Positions 44,165 through 53,818 are shown, counted from the stretch's first letter. The stretch is 64,000 nt of DNA from an uncultured Marvinbryantia sp. (GCA_934373455.1 CAKRON010000001.1:1-64000); one strand, 5' to 3'. Numbers and translations: made by a program. Notes: generated by a model from the sequence alone, not told the origin.

Positions 44165-44305
44165 TATTTTCCTCCTGCCAAATCAACTGTTTCGTTCAAA
44201 AATTCCCGAAACCTCCCCCATTTTGCATACATCACATATTATACCAATAGCAATACTCCTTTTCAAGACACTTTTCGAAAATAATACCAAAAAGATATGG
44301 AAATT

Positions 44306-44334
44306 TTGACACACCTGGCTTTCCTTGATATATT
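44306..44334 (+). promoter_or_regulatory. Promoter of the AbgA-like gene
   Basis: TTGACA and TATATT are exactly 17 bases apart. The leader from about 44341 has the stem CGAATGCACG ... TGCGTGATTCG and a 21-codon ORF at 44361-44426 that ends just before the gene. Confidence 0.75.
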
Positions 44335-44428
44335 ATATAATAAAAATTTAAAGAGAATTTATGTCGAATGCACGTGAGACTTGGTGCGTGATTCGGAAGT
44401 TAGACACCTCAGAAAGGACACCATAATT

Positions 44429-45736
44429 ATGCCATCTGAATCGAACTTTTTTACCATATTGAAAGATAAATTACATAACTATACACCAGATTTGATCCGC
44501 ATGAGACGAAATTTTCATCAATTTCCGGAACCTGGATGGTGTGAAGTACGCACAAGTTCCGTAATTGCGGATTATTTGACAAATCTCGGATATCATGTGC
44601 TTACCGGATCAGATGTATGTCTGGATAGCTCTCGAATGGGTCTTCCATCCGAAGAACTTCTGGACGCTTATTATATAAAAGCCCTTGAACATGGTGCTGC
44701 TCCTGAATATGCCCAAAAAGCCCGCCATGGTTTTACTGGTGTGATCGGGATTCTGCATTGCGGTGATGGTCCTGTCATCGGATTACGTTTTGATATCGAT
44801 GCGCTTCCTATCGCTGAAGAAGATAGTATCTCACATTTTCCATGTAGTGAAGGCTTTTCTTCACAAAATCCGGGCTTTATGCATGCATGCGGTCATGACG
44901 GTCATACCGCCATTGGTCTTACCGTTGCCAGAATTCTATCTGAAATGAAATCTTTCTTCTCCGGTACTGTGAAACTGATCTTCCAGCCTGCTGAAGAAGG
45001 CGTCCGTGGTGCACGCTCTATTGCTGAAAAAGGTCATTTAAACGATGTTCATTACCTTCTTGGAAGTCATATATTTCCTTGCAGCAGCAAGGGTGAACAA
45101 CTCGGTGTTTCTGTAGGTCCAACCCTTGCTACCACAAAATTAAATGCTGCATTTTCCGGTTTGTCTTCCCATGCAGCACTGCCTGAAAAAGGTCATAACG
45201 CTATGCTGTCCATGGCCTCTGCTATTTTAAATCTTCACGCAATCCCAAGACATTCAGGAGGTCCTTCCCAGATCAATGTAGGAACTGCCCATGCCGGTTC
45301 CGGCAGAAATGTCATCTGTGATCATGCCGAACTGGAACTTGAAGTCCGCGGCGGAAGCACTGAAATAAATACTTACATGGAAAACTATGCTCGCACAATC
45401 CTAAAAGCCAGCGCCGATCTGCATAGTTGTACCTGCGATATCCAGACTATCGGATCTGCCCCATCTGTTATCAACAGTCCTGACATGATTTCGCTTCTTC
45501 AGGATACTGCAAAGGATCTGCACCTGACTATGCGTGATCCAGATCCATCAGCTTCCTTCAGTGAAGATTTTTCCTATTTGTCCGAAGCAGTTCAGTCCCA
45601 TGGTGGTAAAAGTCTGTTCTTTTATACTCTGACACACACCTCTGCGCCTGGACATAATCCGGATTTTGATTTTGATGAAAGTGCTCTGCCAACCGCAGTG
45701 CAAATATTCTGCACACTGGTTTACAAGCTTTGTTAA
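44429..45736 (+). CDS. M20-family amidohydrolase (AbgA-like)
   Basis: This 435-residue zinc aminoacylase-type enzyme matches the length and key regions of E. coli AbgA, one subunit of p-aminobenzoyl-glutamate hydrolase: MRRNFHQFPEPGW, SSRMGLPSEE, FDIDALP, MHACGHDGHTA, IFQPAEEGVRGAR and GSGRNVI. It is expected to cleave an N-acyl or aminobenzoyl amide of an amino acid. No abgB neighbour is present, so the substrate may differ. The ATG at 44429 has AAAGGA upstream; the longer frame begins at a GTG within the leader. Confidence 0.85.
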   Translation: MPSESNFFTILKDKLHNYTPDLIRMRRNFHQFPEPGWCEVRTSSVIADYLTNLGYHVLTGSDVCLDSSRMGLPSEELLDAYYIKALEHGAAPEYAQKARHGFTGVIGILHCGDGPVIGLRFDIDALPIAEEDSISHFPCSEGFSSQNPGFMHACGHDGHTAIGLTVARILSEMKSFFSGTVKLIFQPAEEGVRGARSIAEKGHLNDVHYLLGSHIFPCSSKGEQLGVSVGPTLATTKLNAAFSGLSSHAALPEKGHNAMLSMASAILNLHAIPRHSGGPSQINVGTAHAGSGRNVICDHAELELEVRGGSTEINTYMENYARTILKASADLHSCTCDIQTIGSAPSVINSPDMISLLQDTAKDLHLTMRDPDPSASFSEDFSYLSEAVQSHGGKSLFFYTLTHTSAPGHNPDFDFDESALPTAVQIFCTLVYKLC

Positions 45737-46158
45737 ATTACTTCCACTAATTCGATTTTAAAATTCAGTTCTTTCCCTGCCATTTCATGGTTGGCGTCAA
45801 AAGTAATTGTAGTATCATCTTTCGCTGCCACACTAACCGGAAATGGCTGTCCTGCTGAATTAGATAAGTAAACTCTTTCTCCTACAGACAAACCTTCTGC
45901 TCCCGGAAGCTGACTAATCTCCAGTGTAAATACATTTTCCGGATTAGGCATTCCATAAGCTTCTTCTGGCATCAGATGTATATCCACAATCTGTCCCACT
46001 TCCATGTTCTTTACTGCTTCATCAAATCCTTTAATCATCATCCCTGCACCACAGACGAATTCTAATGGTTCACCGCGGTCATAAGAAGAATCAAATTGAG
46101 TTCCATCGTTAAAAGTTCCTGTGTAATGTACCTTACATTTTTTATTCTCGTTGCTCAT
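45733..46158 (-). CDS. FKBP-type peptidyl-prolyl isomerase (SlyD-like)
   Basis: This 141-residue protein has the SlyD/FKBP pattern: VHYTGTFNDGTQFDSSYDRGEPL, GMMIKGFDEAVKNMEVGQ and an inserted-flap region with EAYGMPNPENVF and FDANHEMAGKELNF. It lacks the His-rich metal tail of E. coli SlyD. It should speed prolyl isomerisation and act as a chaperone in the cytoplasm. The ATG at 46158 follows GGAGA. Its stop codon overlaps that of the convergent AbgA-like gene. Confidence 0.9.
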   Translation of the reverse strand: MSNENKKCKVHYTGTFNDGTQFDSSYDRGEPLEFVCGAGMMIKGFDEAVKNMEVGQIVDIHLMPEEAYGMPNPENVFTLEISQLPGAEGLSVGERVYLSNSAGQPFPVSVAAKDDTTITFDANHEMAGKELNFKIELVEVI

Positions 46159-46229
46159 TGTTTTCTCCAATCTTTTTCTTTTTTGACAATCTTTTTTATC
46201 ATACCATGGAATTTTATATATTCGCAAGA

Positions 46230-47636
46230 TTACGTTTCGATAACTAATTGCTTTTCCTCTTCCTCATGCGTTACAAGAACTACCGTTTTCTCTGCACTTT
46301 TTCCTCTGATATATGCTGCAGTCTTTCTCTTCGCTTCCTTATCCAGTCCACGGAATGGTTCATCAAGAAATAAAATATCCCAATCCGCATACAGTGCTCT
46401 TACAATTGCCACTCTCTGACGCATTCCAAATGATAGTTCGCTGATCTTCTGGTCTATGCAATCAGACAAACCGACTTTTTCCAATTCTTTTTTGATTTTT
46501 TCGTATTCCTGCCTTTCCGGTTCAAAAAGCTTTCTTTTCTTTACCATACGAATATTGGTATAGACACTCAGATCCTCACCAAATATCTGATCCTGAAAAA
46601 CAGCACTTTTCTTTCGCCCTTCCATGCCGGCTATCCTTCCATTGTCCGGCACCTCCAGTCCCATGAGCAGCCGAAGCAGGGTAGTTTTTCCGGATCCGGA
46701 CGGAGCCATGAGACAGGTAATCTGTCCACACGGAAATGTCCGTGACAGATCCTGAATTACGCGATGATCCCCATAGCTTTTACTTAAATGCGTCAACACA
46801 ATGTCCTGATTCAGCACCTGCCTTTCTTCCGGAGCATTTTTTACCTCATCTGTTTTTCCTGACTCTGGTATCTGTATTTTTTTCAGCCGTTCTTCCGCCA
46901 TATCCAGTATTCCAAGGAACAGCTTTTCAAACAGATAGCTCAACACCAGAATCACCATCGTCCAGGCCAATAAATCTGCTGTTTCCAGATAGATCTTCGC
47001 CTGATACAGCTTCTCACCGATGGTTCCGCCTGAGATTCCGATTACTTCCGCTGCAGTTCCCGCCTTCCATGCCAGCCCAATTCCAAGGGCACAGCCGGTC
47101 CTCGCATAAGGAAGCAGCTGGGGAATCGCCAGCCATCGTACCCTTACCCATTTTGGCAATTCAAATATTTCTGCCAGCTCTGTCAGCTTCGGATCCATCT
47201 GTTGCAATCCTTCCAGCACATTCGTATAAAGGATCGGAAATGTCATCAGAAATACAATGCCAACAGACAGATTTCTGGAAGACATCCACATTAACAGCAA
47301 GATAATCACTGACGCTACCGGTGTGGATTTCATCACACAGATCATGGGATAGCACAGTTCTTCTATCTTTCTGTGCCGGAACGCCAATACTGCCATAACG
47401 GTTCCGGTCAGCGCACCCAGCAAAAATCCTCCCATTATTCTTTCTGTGGAATGTAGAACTGTGCTCCAGAAATGTATCTCCGTAAGTAACTGAATCAATC
47501 TTTTTCCTGCAACAACAGGAGATACCATCAGTATCTCCTGTCCAATCTGCATATTTAATATCTGCCATGCTAACAGCCAGAAAATCACTGACCACAATCG
47601 AATCTTTTTTGTTTGCTTTTTTTTATTCTGCATCAT
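46230..47636 (-). CDS. Fused ABC transporter permease and ATPase (SsuC-SsuB type)
   Basis: This 468-residue protein joins an N-terminal SsuC/TauC-type permease (about residues 12-245, five to six helices, EIFELPKWVRVRWLAIPQLLPY as the EAA loop) to a C-terminal ABC ATPase (about 275-468; APSGSGKTTLL, VFQDQIF, signature LSFGMRQRVAIVRAL, DILFLDEPF). Permease and ATPase are normally separate genes in this family. The signature LSFGM has Phe in place of the usual Gly. It starts 14 bases inside the end of the binding-protein gene. A homodimer would form a complete importer. Confidence 0.9.
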   Translation of the reverse strand: MMQNKKKQTKKIRLWSVIFWLLAWQILNMQIGQEILMVSPVVAGKRLIQLLTEIHFWSTVLHSTERIMGGFLLGALTGTVMAVLAFRHRKIEELCYPMICVMKSTPVASVIILLLMWMSSRNLSVGIVFLMTFPILYTNVLEGLQQMDPKLTELAEIFELPKWVRVRWLAIPQLLPYARTGCALGIGLAWKAGTAAEVIGISGGTIGEKLYQAKIYLETADLLAWTMVILVLSYLFEKLFLGILDMAEERLKKIQIPESGKTDEVKNAPEERQVLNQDIVLTHLSKSYGDHRVIQDLSRTFPCGQITCLMAPSGSGKTTLLRLLMGLEVPDNGRIAGMEGRKKSAVFQDQIFGEDLSVYTNIRMVKKRKLFEPERQEYEKIKKELEKVGLSDCIDQKISELSFGMRQRVAIVRALYADWDILFLDEPFRGLDKEAKRKTAAYIRGKSAEKTVVLVTHEEEEKQLVIET

Positions 47637-48624
47637 AATAGAATTCGTCTGCCGGAAGTGCTCCGCCTATCGCCTGTGGATTCTCCTGTTCCAGAACCTC
47701 CAGATATCCGGAAAGTTTTTCTTTCATCTCATTTCCATCTATACATACAATATTACACTCTGGGAGTGCCTTTTTTGCTATTTCTTCCGGAACAATATCA
47801 TAACCGCCAATGAGTCTGGCAGCTTCCTCTGTATTGTTATTCACAAAGGATACCGATTCTTCATAATGCTCCATAAAGTCTTTTAGAATCTCCGGATGTT
47901 CCTGCGCAAATTCTGTTCTCACTATTGTTACACCAGTTACCAAACTGCTGTTTCCGTTGTTTTTTTCCTGAATTTTATCCCATTCGTCAGTCAGATCCAG
48001 TACCACCTGTAATGATGAATTCTTACTCTGTGCAGTTGTTACAAATGGCTGTGGAAGTAATGCTATCGCATCCGGATGTTCTGCAAGAGCTGCTACACAT
48101 TCTGTATGCTCACTTTTCCATTCGATCTGCACATCTTCACCTGGTATCAGACCATTTTCTTTCAATATATAATTTAATGCATATTCCGGTGTCGCACCTT
48201 TTCCGCTGGCATAGATCATTTTACCTTTCAGTTCTGAAATATTCTGAATCGCATCCCCATTTCCAACCAAATACAATACTCCTAATGTATTAATAGAAAG
48301 GACTTGTACCCCACCGTCTGTTTTCTGATAAAGTACACTGGCCAGATTTGCCGGTACTGCAGCTATATCAACGGTTCCCTGTGCAATTGCCGGAGATACT
48401 TCATCTGGAGAAGCTGCAATCTGAAACTCATAATTTTCTTCCGTAATCTCTCCCTGATCGACTTCATTCATAAATGAAACCATGCCCATGGCTGTCGGTC
48501 CTTTTAATGCCATAACCGTCACAGAATCTTCTGCTAAAGCACCTGTTCCCATACACATAAGCATACTGCCTGCTGCCAGAACGGATAACATTCCATAATT
48601 TTTTCTTCTCTTTTTTCTGCCCAT
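47623..48624 (-). CDS. NMT1/SsuA-like ABC transporter substrate-binding protein
   Basis: This 333-residue protein has a basic start and a signal-like helix (about 12-31; MCMGTGALA) and then a binding fold of the NMT1/SsuA group (VMALKGPTAMGMVSFM, SPDEVSPAIAQGTVDIAAVPANLAS, KGKMIYASGKGATPEYAL). The family takes up thiamine precursors, sulfonates or other small organic ions. It lies between the hydrogenase and the fused ABC gene, overlapping the latter. The ligand is unknown; a role in hydrogenase or cofactor supply is conjecture. Confidence 0.85.
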   Translation of the reverse strand: MGRKKRRKNYGMLSVLAAGSMLMCMGTGALAEDSVTVMALKGPTAMGMVSFMNEVDQGEITEENYEFQIAASPDEVSPAIAQGTVDIAAVPANLASVLYQKTDGGVQVLSINTLGVLYLVGNGDAIQNISELKGKMIYASGKGATPEYALNYILKENGLIPGEDVQIEWKSEHTECVAALAEHPDAIALLPQPFVTTAQSKNSSLQVVLDLTDEWDKIQEKNNGNSSLVTGVTIVRTEFAQEHPEILKDFMEHYEESVSFVNNNTEEAARLIGGYDIVPEEIAKKALPECNIVCIDGNEMKEKLSGYLEVLEQENPQAIGGALPADEFYYDAE

Positions 48625-48635
48625 TTTGTCCCTCA

Positions 48636-50180
48636 CTAATCCACTAGCTTCTCCAGTTCTTTCACATATTCTGTCTGACTGGATACCTTATGTCCTGCCG
48701 TTGCTGCATATTTATTTACCGCTGCCTGTGATTTCTTGATAGACTGCATGGTTCCGGCACCTGCCACGCATCCTCCAGGGCATGCCATTCCTTCCAGAAG
48801 ATACCCGTTATATTTTCCGGCTTTCGCCATGGTCAGAAGCTTCCTGCATTCTTTCAGGCCTTCTGCATTTGCCATTTTAATATCCATATCCGGATATTTC
48901 TCTCGAATTACATTTTCTACTGCTTTCGCCACCCCACCGGATACTGCAAAATTACGGCCATCTGATGAAGCATCGTTCACACCATTCGGATCTTCTTCTA
49001 ATGATTCTACATCAATATTTTTCGCTGCAAAAATTCCTGTCATTTCTTCAAATGTCAATACAAAGTCTACTTCGCTCTTTACGGTTCTTCGCATAGCTTC
49101 CAGCTTTTTCGCCGCACATGGTCCTATAAATACTACTTTTGCATTTTTATTTTGCTGTTTGATCAGTCTGGCTGTCAATGTCATCGGCGTCAGTGCCATG
49201 GAGATACAGTTCGCATAATCCGGAAACAGTTTTTTTGCCATCATAGACCATGCAGGACAACAGGATGTTGCCATAAACGGAAGCTTTTCCGGTACTTCTT
49301 TCACAAAATCTTCCGCTTCCTGTGCTGCACACAGATCTGCTCCGATCGCCACTTCAAATACATCTGTAAATCCCAGTTCTCTCATAGCTGCTCTTAATTT
49401 ACCCGGTGTCACTTTCGGTCCAAACTGACCTACAAATGCCGGAGCCAATGCCGCATAAACCTGTTCTCCGGCCTGAATAGAACGAATAACCTGAAAAATC
49501 TGTGACTTGTCTGCAATCGCGCCAAAAGGACAATTCACCAGACATTGTCCACAAGACACACATTTGTCGTAATCAATATCTGCTTTTCCATTCTTATCCG
49601 TGTGGATAGCATCCATTCCACAAGCTACCGCACATGGCCGTTCCTGTACAATGATTGCATGATAAGAACATACTTCGGCGCATTTTCCACATTTGATACA
49701 TTTTTCCTGATCTATATAAGATCTTCCATTTGTACGATCCAGTCTGATCGCATTTTTCGGGCAGACTTCCACACATGGATGTGCCAGACATCCCTGACAT
49801 CCATCTGTCACCCACACTTTTTTCTCATCGCATCCATTACATGCAAATTTGATGACGTTAATCAGCGGCGGCGTATAATATGTCTCTGGTTTATCAGCCA
49901 GTTCGACCTGATCTGAAATCGGTGCATGCTCTGTCGCATCACGATATGGCAGTCCCATAGCTAAACGCACACGTTCTCCAACAATTGCCCTTTCCAGAAA
50001 AACATCACTTCGAAAACTGCCTGTCTCTCCCGGAATAATGTGATAAGGTATCTCTTCCACTGTTTTCTCTACAGAACAACCCGTATCATAAGCCATTTTT
50101 GCCACTTCCGTAAAAATAGCATGACGAATCTCCTGTATTCTTGTTTCTACTCCTCGCACTCTTCTTCCTCCTGTGCTCAT
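48636..50180 (-). CDS. [FeFe]-hydrogenase with ferredoxin domains (group B-like)
   Basis: This 514-residue protein has an N-terminal helical part, cysteine clusters for several [4Fe-4S] centres (CNGC, CxGCxxxPC, CIKCGKCAEVC, CVSCGQCLVNC) and a C-terminal H-cluster domain with TSCCPAW, GPCAAKK and GMACPGGCVAGAG. All four H-cluster cysteines are present, so it can hold the active site, though the accessory motifs fit the group B or sensory-like type better than classical HydA. The ATG at 50180 is chosen for its perfect AGGAGG; a longer frame starts at a TTG without a site. It heads the operon with the binding protein and fused ABC gene. Confidence 0.88.
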   Translation of the reverse strand: MSTGGRRVRGVETRIQEIRHAIFTEVAKMAYDTGCSVEKTVEEIPYHIIPGETGSFRSDVFLERAIVGERVRLAMGLPYRDATEHAPISDQVELADKPETYYTPPLINVIKFACNGCDEKKVWVTDGCQGCLAHPCVEVCPKNAIRLDRTNGRSYIDQEKCIKCGKCAEVCSYHAIIVQERPCAVACGMDAIHTDKNGKADIDYDKCVSCGQCLVNCPFGAIADKSQIFQVIRSIQAGEQVYAALAPAFVGQFGPKVTPGKLRAAMRELGFTDVFEVAIGADLCAAQEAEDFVKEVPEKLPFMATSCCPAWSMMAKKLFPDYANCISMALTPMTLTARLIKQQNKNAKVVFIGPCAAKKLEAMRRTVKSEVDFVLTFEEMTGIFAAKNIDVESLEEDPNGVNDASSDGRNFAVSGGVAKAVENVIREKYPDMDIKMANAEGLKECRKLLTMAKAGKYNGYLLEGMACPGGCVAGAGTMQSIKKSQAAVNKYAATAGHKVSSQTEYVKELEKLVD

Positions 50181-50289
50181 ATATTCCTCCTGATACCTTA
50201 AAATTCTTTTCCGCATATACTGCTGTTTAAGATTATTTCCCAAACACGAAATTATATTAACAAACTTCTATATAAAATTCCATATAAAA

Positions 50290-50322
50290 ATCCTGTGGAA
50301 ACACTTCCGGCTGCCACAGGAT
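50290..50322. terminator. Bidirectional terminator after the FmdE gene
   Basis: ATCCTGTGG and CCACAGGAT form a 9-bp stem flanked by CTTTT on the plus strand and TTTTTA on the minus strand. It ends the FmdE/FecBCD operon ahead of the hydrogenase promoter region. Confidence 0.85.
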
Positions 50323-50368
50323 CTTTTATTATTCATTCTATATGCGCATGAAAACATGCCTCTACCTA

Positions 50369-50890
50369 TTACACTTGAAAACGATCATATGTTTTATAAC
50401 AGTCCAGACAGATCTTTTTTCCAGCGGAAATTCGAATCCAGTTTGCTCCTGTCATTTCGCCACAACACTCACATTTGTAAGAATCAAAGATTCTTGCTTC
50501 TTCTGGCAATTTAATAGCAGTCTCTTTCACATCAAACATATCTTCCGGTTCCGTATTCTGATAATAAGCAAAGGATTCTTCTCTTGACATTCCCTCTGGT
50601 TTTTCTCTCAAAACAAGTCTTACTGATTTTCCTGTTTTTCTGTTATAAAATGAAAATGCCTGTTTTCCTCTCATATGAAACAGTAAATTGCCTTTTCCTA
50701 CACTGCATCCGAGAAGCACCTGTATGGCGTCTACACCACATGCATCATTTTCTGAAATACAAACCACATCTTCATCTTCTGAAAAGGTAATATTCAATAA
50801 TTTTTCTGCATAAATTGCTGCCTTATATCCTATGGTAAGACCACCACACTCATGTCCATGAAATGCAACACATTTTTCCCACTTTGTCAT
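50369..50890 (-). CDS. FmdE family protein with zinc ribbon
   Basis: This 173-residue protein begins with CVAFHGHECGG (H11, H13, C15), the FmdE metal motif, and has ENDACGVDAIQVLLGC, a second family mark. The C-terminus carries CECCGEM and CLDC, a zinc ribbon. FmdE proteins are found with molybdenum or tungsten enzymes and with metal or metal-chelate transport. Here it is the last gene of an operon with a FecBCD importer and a methyltransferase. GGAGG precedes the ATG at 50890. The actual role is unknown. Confidence 0.85.
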   Translation of the reverse strand: MTKWEKCVAFHGHECGGLTIGYKAAIYAEKLLNITFSEDEDVVCISENDACGVDAIQVLLGCSVGKGNLLFHMRGKQAFSFYNRKTGKSVRLVLREKPEGMSREESFAYYQNTEPEDMFDVKETAIKLPEEARIFDSYKCECCGEMTGANWIRISAGKKICLDCYKTYDRFQV

Positions 50891-50904
50891 TTGTAATACC
50901 TCCA

Positions 50905-51657
50905 TTATTTTACAATCACTATTTTATTTCCATCAACTTCCGTAATAACTGCATTCACACCATATACAGCCTTAATGTTTTCCGATGTAATTACAGATAC
51001 ATCTCCGTAATCAAACGATTTTCCGTCATGCATTAATAAAAAACGGTCGCAATACTTTAATGCCAGATTTAAATCATGAATCACAATGATTACCGTCATG
51101 TCGTCTTCAGACGCAATGCCTGCTGCTATCTTCATAACCTCATGTTGGTTGTATATATCAAGACTTGCTGTAGGTTCATCAAGAAGCAGCACTCTCGGCT
51201 GCTGGGCAAGTGCTCTTGCCAGCATAACCTTCTGCAATTCACCTCCTGATAACTCGTCCGTATATCTCAACTTCAAATCTGTAAGATGCAGTCGCTCTAT
51301 TGCGCTGTCTACAACAGCATAATCTTCTTCAGATGGTGTCATCTTCATGTGCGGTTTACGTCCCAGCAGCACCGTATCATACACAGTCAGCCTGCCTGAC
51401 GATGTATGCTGTTCTACGTAGGCAAGCGTAAGCGCTATTTCCTTTCTGGATGCTTTGCTGATATTCAGGTTTTCTACCAAAACAGTTCCGCTATCTGGCT
51501 TTAATATTCTGTTAAAGCATTTCAAAAATGTACTTTTTCCAACACCATTATTTCCCAGTAATGCAATACAATGTCCCGTTTCTTCTTTCAGACAAACTGC
51601 CTTAAGAACACTTTCGTCTGCATGATAGGAAAAATTAACATTTTCTGCATGTACCAC
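50905..51657 (-). CDS. FecE/FepC-type ABC transporter ATPase
   Basis: This 250-residue ATPase has Walker A GNNGVGKST, signature LSGGELQKVMLARAL and Walker B VLLLDEPTASLD, with H-loop VIHDLNLAL; all fit the iron-chelate and cobalamin class. The start codon directly adjoins the permease stop. Confidence 0.9.
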   Translation of the reverse strand: MVHAENVNFSYHADESVLKAVCLKEETGHCIALLGNNGVGKSTFLKCFNRILKPDSGTVLVENLNISKASRKEIALTLAYVEQHTSSGRLTVYDTVLLGRKPHMKMTPSEEDYAVVDSAIERLHLTDLKLRYTDELSGGELQKVMLARALAQQPRVLLLDEPTASLDIYNQHEVMKIAAGIASEDDMTVIIVIHDLNLALKYCDRFLLMHDGKSFDYGDVSVITSENIKAVYGVNAVITEVDGNKIVIVK

Positions 51658-52728
51658 TTAATGTCGCCCCCTTTTCAAAATAATCCAAAGAAATACCGGG
51701 GCTCCCAGTATAGATGTAATCGCTCCTATCGGCAATACAATCGGACTTATAATCAACCTGGAAAGAAGATCACTTACCAGTAGCAGATTTGCGCCGGCAA
51801 GTCCTGCTGCCGGCAACAAATATCTGTAATCCGATCCAACAAACTTTCTTACAAGATGCGGTGCAATCAATCCGACAAAACTGATAATACCAATATACGA
51901 CACAATGACAGCTGCAGTAAATGACCCAACCACCATACTGCATAATATTGTACTCTGTGTTTTTACACCCAGACCTTTTGCTGTTTCTTCACCGCCCTGC
52001 ATCGCATTGTAATTCCAGCTGTTTAGCTGAAAATATATTGCCGCAAATACAACTACTGTACCCATGACAATAATTTCTTTCCAAAATGTACTGCCGAGAT
52101 CACCAAATGTCCAATATACCACTGCCGCAACACGGACATCATCTGCAAAATATTCCAGCAATGTCGTTCCCGCTGAAAATAACGAACTTAATGCCACACC
52201 TGCAAGAACCAATGTACTTGCACTGATCTCTCTGAACCGTGACAGACATAGTACAAATATGGTGGATACCATTGCAAAGAAAAACGCACATAGGGTAGTG
52301 ACTACCGGATTATTTACATTTAACTGAGCACCTGTACTGCCTGCTGACATCATTCCGCCTCCCAGCACAATGATTGCAAATGCTGCTCCAAACGCAGCTC
52401 CCTGAGATACACCAATGGTAGATGCAGATGCCAGTGGATTTCGCAGAACACTCTGCATCACACATCCGACAATTCCAAGGCCAAATCCTGCTGCAATTGC
52501 CGTCACTGCTCTTGGAAGACGTATACTTAAAATTATAATACTGTCCTTTTTCTCACCATGACCAAACAGAGTGCGTAAAACCCGCCCCAATGACACAGGA
52601 GATGATCCCAATGCGATTGCCAGTAAAAATACTACAATCGTGAATAAAAACAAAAAAATCAAAAAGTATATTTTTTTTCTGACAAAAGAGCGGTATTCCA
52701 AACCGCTCCTCATTTTATCTTCCGGCAT
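51658..52728 (-). CDS. FecCD-type ABC transporter permease
   Basis: This 356-residue permease has about ten membrane helices and the family segments RLPRAVTAIAAGFGLGIVGCVMQ, RNPLASASTIGVSQGAA and FVGLIAPHLVRKFVG. It works with the adjacent ATPase in uptake of a metal complex or related ligand. The ATG at 52728, 4 bases after the binding-protein stop, has GGAG upstream. Confidence 0.9.
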   Translation of the reverse strand: MPEDKMRSGLEYRSFVRKKIYFLIFLFLFTIVVFLLAIALGSSPVSLGRVLRTLFGHGEKKDSIIILSIRLPRAVTAIAAGFGLGIVGCVMQSVLRNPLASASTIGVSQGAAFGAAFAIIVLGGGMMSAGSTGAQLNVNNPVVTTLCAFFFAMVSTIFVLCLSRFREISASTLVLAGVALSSLFSAGTTLLEYFADDVRVAAVVYWTFGDLGSTFWKEIIVMGTVVVFAAIYFQLNSWNYNAMQGGEETAKGLGVKTQSTILCSMVVGSFTAAVIVSYIGIISFVGLIAPHLVRKFVGSDYRYLLPAAGLAGANLLLVSDLLSRLIISPIVLPIGAITSILGAPVFLWIILKRGRH

Positions 52729-52732
52729 TTTT

Positions 52733-53818
52733 TTATTCTCCAATTGTAATCGTTCCAAAGCCATAATGATTTTCATCTAACACGTCTAAATAATCCATAC
52801 CAATCATCGTATTAAAGATTTCTTCTGCTTTTTCTTCGAAATTAATATCAGAGAACGCCTCTGGATAAAGAACGGAACCTGCATAATAAGAATCTACAAT
52901 TGCCAGTTCCATATTGCACCAGTAGTAATTAAAGTTAACCTGCGCATATACTTTGCCATTCTGAACTGCTGTAAGACTGTCAATAGCATCCGGATTCGCT
53001 GCATAATCTTCATTTACCAGTTCCATATTTCCAGGATTAAGGAAAATCACATCCGGATCCCACTCAAGAATCTGTTCCATACTTACTTCAACACCTGAAG
53101 TTGCATCTAATTCATCCGGCAGACTGATTGCATGGATTGCTTCTAATGGTGTATAATTTACATAAGTTCCTGTAAATCCATGTCCGCCACTCCAACTTAC
53201 AGCACCCGGATATACCGTAGGTTTTTCTTCATCCGGGATATCTTTTGTCAATGTATCCAGTTCTTCTACCCATCCTGTGATAGACTCCACAACATTTTCT
53301 GCATGTTCTTCTGTTCCAAGCACTTCACCGATCAAGCTTATAGAATCTGTCAGGTAATGTGAATTAAATGCATCACCATAAACTCCGATAACCGGAAGTC
53401 CGGTCTTAGCTGCAAGGTCTTCCATCGCAACCGGATCTGAATCCTGATAGAAAATAACATCTGGATCTAATGCAACAATTGCTTCTGCATAATCTGCATT
53501 ACCGCTTCCACCAGATGCCATGGCCTCGCAATTAGCAAAAAAATCTTTATTGGCATATGCATACGGCATCCCAGGATCTCCGCGAAGTTCCATCTCTGTG
53601 CAGCCAACAATCTTTTCTGTGCCTCCCGCATAGACAATCAATCTGGCTGCGCTTCCAAGAGCCACGCAGTTATCTACTTCTTCTGGAATTTCTACTTCCC
53701 GTCCAAAAACATCTGTGACGACTCTTGTTGCCCCTTCCTCCGCCGCTGCCGGACTCATCATTACTCCCAGAGCGGTGATTCCTACAAGTACCATTGCAAT
53801 TCTTTTACTGTTTCTCAT
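52733..53818 (-). CDS. FecB/BtuF-type substrate-binding protein
   Basis: This 361-residue secreted receptor has a signal peptide of about 26 residues ending AAA and then VVTDVFGREVEIPEEVDNCVALG, IVALDPDVIFYQD and ILEWDPDVIFLNP, which are standard for the metal-chelate group. No lipobox is seen, so anchoring is unclear. The ligand (iron, cobalamin, tungstate or other) is not determined. Confidence 0.9.
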   Translation of the reverse strand: MRNSKRIAMVLVGITALGVMMSPAAAEEGATRVVTDVFGREVEIPEEVDNCVALGSAARLIVYAGGTEKIVGCTEMELRGDPGMPYAYANKDFFANCEAMASGGSGNADYAEAIVALDPDVIFYQDSDPVAMEDLAAKTGLPVIGVYGDAFNSHYLTDSISLIGEVLGTEEHAENVVESITGWVEELDTLTKDIPDEEKPTVYPGAVSWSGGHGFTGTYVNYTPLEAIHAISLPDELDATSGVEVSMEQILEWDPDVIFLNPGNMELVNEDYAANPDAIDSLTAVQNGKVYAQVNFNYYWCNMELAIVDSYYAGSVLYPEAFSDINFEEKAEEIFNTMIGMDYLDVLDENHYGFGTITIGE

